Part shown: positions 16,024 to 23,383 of the stretch, piece after piece
How positions within the stretch are numbered: position 1 is the first letter of the stretch
Layout: each line of letters opens with the position of its first letter
Origin: Candidatus Ferrigenium bremense
GTDB lineage: Bacteria > Pseudomonadota > Gammaproteobacteria > Burkholderiales > Gallionellaceae
Direction of reading: 5' to 3'
DNA: 62,437 bases
Assembly (NCBI GenBank): GCA_019449635.1
Contig: JAGRPI010000009.1
Span: 1-62,437 of the forward strand
The notes under the pieces: generated by a model
The model's database searches: none
What the model was told of the DNA's origin: nothing
The model's input: only the letters and a program-made list of their open reading frames with translations
Made by a program: the position numbers and the translations under genes

Positions 16024-18702
16024 CTACAGCGGCTTGCTCACCTTCACGATGCCCTGATCCTCACCGCTGGTCTTGGCGGCGAAGCCGAGGCGTGCCATGA
16101 GCTTGAGCATCTTGTGGTTGTTGCTCAGCACTTCGCCTTCGATCACCGACAGCCCGTTGGCGCGCGCGGCTTCCATCAGCGCGACCATGAGCTTCTGCCC
16201 CAGCCCCTTGCCCTGCATGCTGTCCGCGACCACCAGCGCGAATTCGCAGGTGTCGCCGTCCGGGTTGATGGCATAGCGCGCCACGCCGAGTTCGACCTCC
16301 TGCCCCTGTTCGACGGCTACGGCGATCAGCGCCATCTCGCGGCTGTAGTCGATCTGGGTGAAGCGAACCAGCATGGTCTCGGTGAGCTCCTGGATGCTGT
16401 TCATGAAGCGGAAATATTTGGATTCCTCCGACAGGTCATGCACGAAACGCTGCACCAGCTCGGCGTCTTCCGGGCGGATCGGGCGTATCGTGATGTCGGT
16501 GCCGTCGGCGAGTTGCCACTGGCTGACCAGTTGCGTGGGGTAGGGGTAGATCGCCATGTGCGCGTAGCGGTCGGCGCTGGGCTGGCGGTATTCCACCACC
16601 ACGCGCGCATCGGCGGCCAGCGCGCCGTGCTCGTCGAGGATCAGCGGATTGATGTCCATCTCCTTGAGCAACGGCAGTTCGCAGACAATTTCCGAGACGC
16701 GCAGCAGCACGTCCTCCAGCGCTTCCATATTGGCGGGCGCCATGTTGCGGAAGGCGCCGAGCATCCTGGCGATGCGCGTATCCTGGATCAGTTCGCGCAC
16801 CAGGAAATTGTTCAGCGGCGGCAGTGCGATGGCGCGGTCGCCCATGATCTCGACAGCCGTGCCGCCCGCACCGAATGTGATCACCGGGCCGAACGCCGGG
16901 TCGCTGGTCACGCCGATCATCAGCTCGCGGCCGTTCGGCTTGACGATCATCGGTTCGATGGAGATGCCGTCCACCTTCGCGTTGGGGCGGTTGTGCTGCA
17001 CGTTGTCGATGATGTGCTGGTAGGCGGCGCGCACCTCATGGGCATTGTTCAGGTTGAGTATCACGCCGCCGGCATCGCTCTTGTGCGTGATGTCGGGCGA
17101 ATTGACCTTCATCGCCACCGGGAAACCCAGTTGCTGCGCGATCAGCAGTGCTTCGTTGGGCGAATGTGCGACCATGGTGCGCGCCACGGGGATGTTGAAG
17201 GCGGACAGCAGCGCCTTGGATTCCATCTCGGTCAGCACCTTGCGGTGCTCCTGCATCGCGCCCTCGATGATCAGGCGCGCGCTTTCCACATCCGGCTCGA
17301 CATGGTGCGAGAACGGCCCGGGCATCTGCATCAGCAGTTTCTGGTTGCGGTAGTAGGCGGACAGGTGCGAGAACACTTCGACCGCCGGTTCCGGCGTGCG
17401 GAAATGCGGGCGGTGTGCTTGGGTAAACGCATCGCGCGCGGCGGCGACCTGCGTCTCGCCCATCCAGCAGGTCAGCAGCGGCTTGCTGTGCGTGTCGGCC
17501 AGTTCGATCAGCGTCTGCGCCGATTCGAGCGGTCTGGTCATCGCCTGCGGCGTGAGGATGGTCAGCACGCCGTCCACGTTGTCGTCCTCGAGGCAGGCCT
17601 TGACGGCGTGGTGGTAGCGCTCCGCGGGCGCGTCGCCGATCACGTCCACCGGGTTGCCGTGCGACCAGTTCGGCGGCAGGTACTGGTTGAGGTATTCGAT
17701 GGTGGCGTCCGACAAGGTGGCCATCGCGAGCCCGAGGTCGGCGGCACGGTCGGCGGCCATCACGCCGGGGCCGCCGCCGTTGGTGACGATGGCGAGGCGG
17801 TTGCCGACCGGGCGGAAGCCGCACGACAGCGCCTTGGCGGCGGTGAACAGCTGCGTGACGGTCTGCACGCGCACCACGCCGACGCGGCTCACCGCGGCAT
17901 CGAACACGTCGTCCGCCCCGACCAGCGAAGCGGTGTGCGATAGCGCCGCCTTCGAGCCCGCCGCATGGCGGCCGACCTTGATGAGGATCACCGGCTTGAT
18001 GCGCGCCGCGGCGCGCAGCGCGCTCATGAAGCGGCGCGCGTTGCGGATACCCTCGATGTACATCAGGATGCTGGTGGTGCTGGCGTCGGACACCAGGAAG
18101 TCGAGGATCTCGCCGAAGTCCACGTCGGTCGATGAGCCCATCGACACCACGCTGGAGAAGCCGACGTCGTTGCTCTGCGCCCAGTCGAGGATCGCGGTGC
18201 ACAGCGCGCCGGACTGCGAGACGAAGGCAATGTTGCCAGCGTTCGCGCCGCCCTTGTTGAAGGTGGCATTCAGGCCGATGGACGGGCGCATGATGCCCAG
18301 GCAGTTCGGCCCGATCAGGCGGATGTTGTAGCGGCGCGCGGCCTCCAGCAATTCCTTTTCCAGCGCCGCGCCTGCCGCGCCGGCTTCGCCGAATCCGGCA
18401 GTGATGATGACCGCCGCCTTCACGCCGTGGATGCCGCACTCCTCGATGAGGCCCGGCACGGTCTGCGGCGGCGTGGCGATCACCGCCAGTTCCACCGGCT
18501 CGCCTATGTCGGCGATGCAGGCATAGGCGCGCCTGTCTTGCACCTCGGGGTTTTTCACGTTGATCGGGTAGAGCGCGCCCTGAAAGCCGCTTTCCAGCAT
18601 GTTCTTGAACACGATCTGGCCGACCGAGTCGGGCCGGTCGCTCGCGCCGAACACTGCGACGGACCTGGGAGCGAACAGGGTGCTGAGGTAGTGCTTGCCC
18701 AT
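16024..18702 (-). CDS. pat: Pat-type protein lysine acetyltransferase
   Basis: A protein of 892 residues with the Pat/PatZ (YfiQ) layout: an NDP-forming acyl-CoA synthetase-like body (CoA-binding domain from FAPRSVAVFGASDRPDSVG, succinyl-CoA-ligase-like domains, an ATP-grasp segment KVNSPDITHKSDAGG) and a C-terminal GNAT domain with the acetyl-CoA loop QGKGLGQKL. In enteric bacteria this enzyme acetylates and inactivates acetyl-CoA synthetase. ATG 18702 is chosen because AGGAAAG lies just upstream; an open frame extends to 18780 without a better start. A deacetylase-family gene lies divergently next door. Confidence 0.85.
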   Translation of the reverse strand: MGKHYLSTLFAPRSVAVFGASDRPDSVGQIVFKNMLESGFQGALYPINVKNPEVQDRRAYACIADIGEPVELAVIATPPQTVPGLIEECGIHGVKAAVIITAGFGEAGAAGAALEKELLEAARRYNIRLIGPNCLGIMRPSIGLNATFNKGGANAGNIAFVSQSGALCTAILDWAQSNDVGFSSVVSMGSSTDVDFGEILDFLVSDASTTSILMYIEGIRNARRFMSALRAAARIKPVILIKVGRHAAGSKAALSHTASLVGADDVFDAAVSRVGVVRVQTVTQLFTAAKALSCGFRPVGNRLAIVTNGGGPGVMAADRAADLGLAMATLSDATIEYLNQYLPPNWSHGNPVDVIGDAPAERYHHAVKACLEDDNVDGVLTILTPQAMTRPLESAQTLIELADTHSKPLLTCWMGETQVAAARDAFTQAHRPHFRTPEPAVEVFSHLSAYYRNQKLLMQMPGPFSHHVEPDVESARLIIEGAMQEHRKVLTEMESKALLSAFNIPVARTMVAHSPNEALLIAQQLGFPVAMKVNSPDITHKSDAGGVILNLNNAHEVRAAYQHIIDNVQHNRPNAKVDGISIEPMIVKPNGRELMIGVTSDPAFGPVITFGAGGTAVEIMGDRAIALPPLNNFLVRELIQDTRIARMLGAFRNMAPANMEALEDVLLRVSEIVCELPLLKEMDINPLILDEHGALAADARVVVEYRQPSADRYAHMAIYPYPTQLVSQWQLADGTDITIRPIRPEDAELVQRFVHDLSEESKYFRFMNSIQELTETMLVRFTQIDYSREMALIAVAVEQGQEVELGVARYAINPDGDTCEFALVVADSMQGKGLGQKLMVALMEAARANGLSVIEGEVLSNNHKMLKLMARLGFAAKTSGEDQGIVKVSKPL

Positions 18703-18796
18703 GACATCTTTCCTCAGAGGGTGGGGATGTTGCGTATGATAGCACCGTGCCATTGCCGGGGTTCTATTGAACCGGCACAAGCAACCTTTCTATTTC

Positions 18797-18863
18797 CGTT
18801 CGGGCTGAGGTATCGAAGCCCCCTGTTTTGTGACGCTCCCCCTTCGATACCTCAGGGCGAACG
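18797..18863. repeat. REP-like hairpin between pat and deacetylase gene
   Basis: Two 22-nt arms (starting CGTTCGGGCTGAGG, ending CAGGGCGAACG) match at 20 of 22 positions around a 23-nt loop. It belongs to the CGTTCGccCTGAG repeat family of hoxF. It lies in the divergent intergenic region and so may sit in the transcript leader of one or both genes. Confidence 0.8.
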
Positions 18864-18892
18864 TGATATTTTATTCATGCCGGATCGATAAC

Positions 18893-19816
18893 ATGCAAAC
18901 CGCCTATATCACTCACCCGCTCTGCCTCAAGCACGACATGGGCGCTTATCACCCGGAATCTCCGGCGCGCATCCACGCCATCGAGGACCAGTTAATCGCC
19001 TCCAGGCTGTTCGATTATCTGCAGCGCCACGACGCGCCGGAGGCGACGCGCGAACAGTTGTTGCGCGCGCATGCTGCGGGCTATGTCGATTTCATCGAAT
19101 CCAGCGCGCCGCAGCAGGGCATGGTGCAGCTCGATCCCGACACTGCGATGAACCCGTTCAGCTATCCGGCCGCATTGCGTGCGGCCGGCGCCGTGGTGCT
19201 GGGTGTGGACCTGGTGATGGCGGGCAAGGCCGAGAATGCCTTCTGCAACATCCGCCCGCCCGGCCATCATGCAGAGCGCGCGCGTGCGATGGGCTTCTGC
19301 ATCTTCAACAACGTCGCGGTCGGCGCGGCGCACGCGCTGGCGCAGCACGGCTTGCGGCGCGTGGCGATCGCGGATTTCGACGTGCATCACGGCAACGGCA
19401 CGGAGAACATCTTTCACGACGAGCCGCGCGTGATGCTGTGCTCCACCTTCCAGCATCCGTTCTATCCGTATTGCGGTGCGGACAGCGGCAACGACCACAT
19501 CATCAACGTGCCGCTTGCTGCCGGGTCGGGCGGCGCGGAATTCCGCGCTGCGGTCACGCGGCACTGGCTGCCCGCGCTGGAACGTTTCCAGCCGGAACTG
19601 CTGCTGGTTTCGGCGGGATTCGATGCGCACCGCGACGACGATATGGCGATGCTGCGGCTCGCCGAAGCGGACTATGCGTGGGTGACGGAGGAAATTAAAC
19701 GCATCGGGGAAAAATACGCGCAACGGCGCATCGTATCGGTGCTCGAAGGCGGCTATGAACTGTCCGCGCTGGGGCGCAGCGCGCTGGCTCATATCAAGTC
19801 TTTAAGCGGTCTTTAA
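18893..19816 (+). CDS. Histone deacetylase family protein (AcuC-like)
   Basis: Zinc-dependent deacetylase of 307 residues. The catalytic residues are visible: RPPGHHAE (paired His), FCIFNNVAVGA, the zinc ligands DFDVHHGNG and later SAGFDAHRDDD, and the Tyr in EGGYEL. Members act on acetyl-lysine, polyamines or other acylated amines. Being divergent to a Pat-type acetyltransferase, protein deacetylation is the favoured guess. ATG 18893 is chosen; the frame is open further upstream but there it crosses the repeat. Confidence 0.88.
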   Translation: MQTAYITHPLCLKHDMGAYHPESPARIHAIEDQLIASRLFDYLQRHDAPEATREQLLRAHAAGYVDFIESSAPQQGMVQLDPDTAMNPFSYPAALRAAGAVVLGVDLVMAGKAENAFCNIRPPGHHAERARAMGFCIFNNVAVGAAHALAQHGLRRVAIADFDVHHGNGTENIFHDEPRVMLCSTFQHPFYPYCGADSGNDHIINVPLAAGSGGAEFRAAVTRHWLPALERFQPELLLVSAGFDAHRDDDMAMLRLAEADYAWVTEEIKRIGEKYAQRRIVSVLEGGYELSALGRSALAHIKSLSGL

Positions 19817-19827
19817 AAACCCCGGTC

Positions 19828-19961
19828 AGCCACGGATTAACACGGATAAGCACGGATAAGCACGGATAAAAACGTCACACCATGCCTTCTATCCGGCTTT
19901 CTTCCAGAAAAAGCCGGTGCAACCTGTTGTTATCTGTGTCAATCCGTGTTCATCCGTGGCT
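19828..19961. repeat. CACGGAT-type inverted repeat
   Basis: Tandem ACACGGAT, GCACGGATAA units are in the left arm, with CAATCCGTGTTCATCCGTGG in the right arm. It occupies the 306-nt gap after the deacetylase gene. The remaining 20000-20122 holds the leader of the next gene, with AGGGGG 7 nt before its ATG and no promoter I could define. Confidence 0.85.
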
Positions 19962-20122
19962 CAATCGCGTTTTTCAGGTTGATTCGATCACCTCTTCAAA
20001 ATAACCCGATTTTCCCGCTCTGTTCCGTGCTTTGCCTGCTAGCCGAACTGTTATCTTGACGGTGTATTGATGAGTCCGGAGTTGGTGCAATCGCGCATCA
20101 ACCAGCACAAGGGGGCAGCGCC

Positions 20123-23100
20123 ATGTCAAAACCAGCCGTAATCCGGTTAGTCAGCAACGACAACGAGGAATATATCGCCGAATCGCAGGCCATCCAGGAG
20201 GCGCGAGCGCGCCTCGAGGCCGAAATGCAGGCGGATATCTCCGCGCAGGCGCGCGCCCGTGCCGAGGCGCATGCGCGGGCGGTGGCCCAGGCGCGCGCCC
20301 GAACCGAGGCGGAGTTGACCACGCTGATCGAGGCCAACAGCAAGGATGAGGCGCGGCTTGCGGAGATCGTCCAACTCAAGCTCGAGACAGAGAAGAGACT
20401 GGCTCGCGAATTGCAGGAGAAGCTGGCTTGCGAACTGAAGCTCCAGGAAGAAAATCAGGCAAGGTTGCGTGCCGAACAGCAGGCGCAGGATGAGCTGAAC
20501 CAGCGCCTCCAGCAGGAGCAATTCGCCCGCGCTGCCGCCGAGAGCAAGACCAAGGCAGAACGCGAGCTGGCGGCGCTGCTCGAGCAGCAACGCAAGGCGG
20601 AGCATGATGCCAGGTTGCGCGCTGAAGCCGAAATCCGCTCCATTCAGGCGGCCATCGCGGAAATAACGGCGCGTGCCGAGCAGGCCAATGCAGAGCGCCG
20701 CGCGGCTGAGCAGGCGCAAAAGGAGCATGCCGAGGAAAAGCTGAGGCTGGAATCCCAGTTGCGCGATGCGGCCGTACAGCGCGCCGCAGCGCAAGCCGAA
20801 GAAGTGCGCCTGGCAAAGGCCAGGGCCGATGCCGAGTTGGCCGAACTGGAGCAAGTCAGCAAGCGCGTCGAGGCCGAGCAGCGCGCCGCCCAGGCGGCGG
20901 GGAATCGCGCCAGGATGGAGCAGGAGTTTGCCAAGCTCGCCCAGGAAAAAGAATCGACGGATCAGGCGATCACGCGCGCCATCGAAGAGAAGGTCAACAA
21001 GGAGCAGCAGGTCGCCGCGCTATCCGGCTCCAAGCTCAAGGCCGAGCAGGCCGCCGCCGAAGCGGCGGATGCGCGTGCGCGCGCCGAAGCACTGGCGCTG
21101 GGCGAGATCGAACAGCGGCTGGTCGCTTTCCGGGAGGCCGAGCAGGCCGCGCTGGCGCGCGCGACGGTGGATCAGGCCGCCGCGGAGCTTGCCGCCCAGC
21201 GCAAGCTTGCCGAAGATCAGGCGAGGGCCGATGCCGAAGCGCGCGAGCACAATGAGCGCCTGGCTTATGAGGCGGCCAGGCAACGCGCCGAAGCGGAGGC
21301 GGCCGCGCGGGTCGGTGCGGAACGAAAACTCAAGGCCGAACAGGAGACGGCTGCGTTGTTGCAGGCCCAGGCCGATGCCGACAGGAAGACAGTACAGCAG
21401 CGCGAGGAAACCAATGCCCTGCTGCGCCAGGTCGAGCAGGAGGCGAAAGAGCGCTTGGCTGCCGAAACCCTGGCCAACCAGGCAGCCGCGCACAAGCTCC
21501 AGGCGGAGCAGGATATGGCTGTGCTTGCGCAGCAGCGCGCCGAAGCGGAATTGCTTGCCGCACACGAGATGGACGCCAAGCTGCAGGCTGAAACACGGGA
21601 GATCGCCGCGGCAAACGTGCGCGCCGCAGCGGCGCGGGAGGCGCTTCAGGTAGCCGAGCAGAACATCGAGGCCGAGAAGCAAACGCTCGCGGCGATCGAA
21701 GCGCGCATGGCTGCCGACCTGCGTGCCATCGAGGCATACAACGAGCAGATTGAGCTCGAGGTTCGCGCCTGTGAGGCTGTCGAGGCAACGGGAAGACTGA
21801 ATGAACAGGCCGTGCAAGCAGCGCGGGAGAAGGAGCAGGCGGCGGTGCGTGCGATGAACATGGCGCAGGCACGCGTGGATGCGGAAAACCGGGCTATTCA
21901 GGCGGCGGAAGAAAAAATCCGTGCCGAGGCGCTTGCCGCAGTGGCCTTTCGCGAACAGATCGCCGAAGCGGAATTGGCGCGCGATACCGCGATGGCGCGT
22001 GCGGAGAACATGGCGAAGCTGCATGCCGAGGAAATTCGCAAAGCCGCCGAAGCGGAACAGGAACGCCTCCGTTGCGAAGCGCGGGCTGCCGTTGTCGCGC
22101 GCAAGCGCAGTGAGGCTGCCGAGCTCGCGCGGCTGGAAATCACGCAACGCAACAAGATCGAAATCCAGTTGCTGGCGCAACAACAGCGTCATCTCGAGCA
22201 GGAGCGCGAATTGCTGGCGCAAGTCGCACAGCGCCAGGCTGCGGCGGAGGAAGCGGAGCAGGCCATGCAGGCGCGTATCGATGCGGAGCGCCTGGCAGCG
22301 CAGGTTGAACAGGATAAGGCTGCGGCGAAACAAGCCGCCCTGAATCGTGCCAATGAGCTTGTCGAATCGGCCAAACGGCAGTGCGAAGAAACCATGCTGA
22401 TGGTCACGGAAGCCGCCGAACAACGGGCCGCCGAACAGCGGCGGGCTGCCGAGGCAGAACATGCCCATCTGCAAGCCGAGCAGGCTGCGCAGCAGGCAGC
22501 TTCAGAGCGGGCGGCCATTGCGGAACAGGCCAAACAGCTCGCCCTGCGCCAGTGCGAAGAGGAACAAAAGCTCCTGGCGCAGCAACAGGCGAAACTGGAG
22601 AGCGAACAGCGTGCGCTGGCCGAGATCGAAATGCGCGTAAAGGTCGAAGCGCAGGCCAGCGCGGCTTTGGAAGAACGTGAAATCGCCGAGCAGCGCGCCC
22701 GCGAAGCGGCGCGAACCAGGGCGATTCTGGCGCATGAGGCAACGCTGGCCGCGCGGCGGCGCGCCGAACTGGAAGAGCAGGAGAGCGCGCAGCTTCGCGT
22801 ACAAACCGAGCAGTCGCACGTCGAAGCGGATGCACTTCAAGCGAAAGCGCTTCAGCTCAGGAGCCGGAAGATCGGCTGGCTGGCGAAAGGCGCCGGACTG
22901 GTTGCTGCCGTGGCGGCAATCATCGGGCTTACCCTGGCGGTGCTGCATACACAGGAAAACAAGCCAGCTCCCGCACCGTCAGCCGCCTTACAGCCAGCCG
23001 AGGCCAGTCAGTCCATCCAGCCTATCATGGCGCAGGCGGATGAAAATCTGGCTGCCGCTCAGGGCGAGCCGACAATCGGGCAATTCAAGCCGGAAACGCA

Positions 23101-23161
23101 TCTGGTTATGGGTGATTTGAAGATGACCGACCGGCTTGGGCAGAAAGAAGTAGCGGAGTAA
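20123..23161 (+). CDS. Giant coiled-coil protein with C-terminal membrane anchor
   Basis: A protein of 1012 residues. From ~20 to ~910 it is almost pure Ala/Glu/Gln/Arg/Leu heptad sequence with recurring AEQ, RAEAEAA and LLAQQQ units and hardly any Pro or Gly, so a very long rod is expected (roughly 130 nm if continuous, at 0.15 nm per residue). A single hydrophobic segment (WLAKGAGLVAAVAAIIGLTLAVL, about 915-938; shown in part LVAAVAAIIGLTLAV) is followed by a ~75-residue polar tail. With no signal peptide, the rod should lie in the cytoplasm and the tail in the periplasm. No named family is recognised; TolA-like composition alone is not evidence of that role. It stands alone between repeats. 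Confidence 0.75.
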   Translation: MSKPAVIRLVSNDNEEYIAESQAIQEARARLEAEMQADISAQARARAEAHARAVAQARARTEAELTTLIEANSKDEARLAEIVQLKLETEKRLARELQEKLACELKLQEENQARLRAEQQAQDELNQRLQQEQFARAAAESKTKAERELAALLEQQRKAEHDARLRAEAEIRSIQAAIAEITARAEQANAERRAAEQAQKEHAEEKLRLESQLRDAAVQRAAAQAEEVRLAKARADAELAELEQVSKRVEAEQRAAQAAGNRARMEQEFAKLAQEKESTDQAITRAIEEKVNKEQQVAALSGSKLKAEQAAAEAADARARAEALALGEIEQRLVAFREAEQAALARATVDQAAAELAAQRKLAEDQARADAEAREHNERLAYEAARQRAEAEAAARVGAERKLKAEQETAALLQAQADADRKTVQQREETNALLRQVEQEAKERLAAETLANQAAAHKLQAEQDMAVLAQQRAEAELLAAHEMDAKLQAETREIAAANVRAAAAREALQVAEQNIEAEKQTLAAIEARMAADLRAIEAYNEQIELEVRACEAVEATGRLNEQAVQAAREKEQAAVRAMNMAQARVDAENRAIQAAEEKIRAEALAAVAFREQIAEAELARDTAMARAENMAKLHAEEIRKAAEAEQERLRCEARAAVVARKRSEAAELARLEITQRNKIEIQLLAQQQRHLEQERELLAQVAQRQAAAEEAEQAMQARIDAERLAAQVEQDKAAAKQAALNRANELVESAKRQCEETMLMVTEAAEQRAAEQRRAAEAEHAHLQAEQAAQQAASERAAIAEQAKQLALRQCEEEQKLLAQQQAKLESEQRALAEIEMRVKVEAQASAALEEREIAEQRAREAARTRAILAHEATLAARRRAELEEQESAQLRVQTEQSHVEADALQAKALQLRSRKIGWLAKGAGLVAAVAAIIGLTLAVLHTQENKPAPAPSAALQPAEASQSIQPIMAQADENLAAAQGEPTIGQFKPETHLVMGDLKMTDRLGQKEVAE

Positions 23162-23199
23162 AAACCGGCTTCAGCAGGTTTTACCCTGAGAAAGTGTAA

Positions 23200-23333
23200 T
23201 TGAGCCGCGGATGAACGCGGATTTGCACAGATGAGCAGCGGATTGTCTCTGATTGCACTCAGACCGTATGTGCAAAATACCAATCCATCGTGCGCAATGT
23301 TTTATCCGTGCTTATCCGTGCAAATCAGTGGCT
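23200..23333. repeat. CACGGAT-type inverted repeat (diverged)
   Basis: Degenerate left arm (GCCGCGGATGAACGCGGATT) and better conserved right arm (TTATCCGTGCTTATCCGTG). It occupies the gap between the coiled-coil gene and the convergent glnD. Confidence 0.7.
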
Positions 23334-23383
23334 AACTGCGGATTTTCGAGTTTATTGGCCACCGCAAACTTTTCAACAGATCA

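Noticed and set aside
16114..17943. 609-codon plus-strand ORF antisense to pat
   Set aside because: Shadow of the high-GC third positions of the acetyltransferase gene; His/Arg/Asp-rich composition without domains.
19828..19961. Short tandem ACACGGAT units considered as a CRISPR array
   Set aside because: Units are 9-11 nt with no unique spacers, and arms are inverted; no cas genes nearby.
21020..22474. 484-codon minus-strand ORF antisense to the coiled-coil gene
   Set aside because: Mirror of the low-complexity heptad coding sequence; the Leu/Arg/Phe-rich product has no recognisable family.
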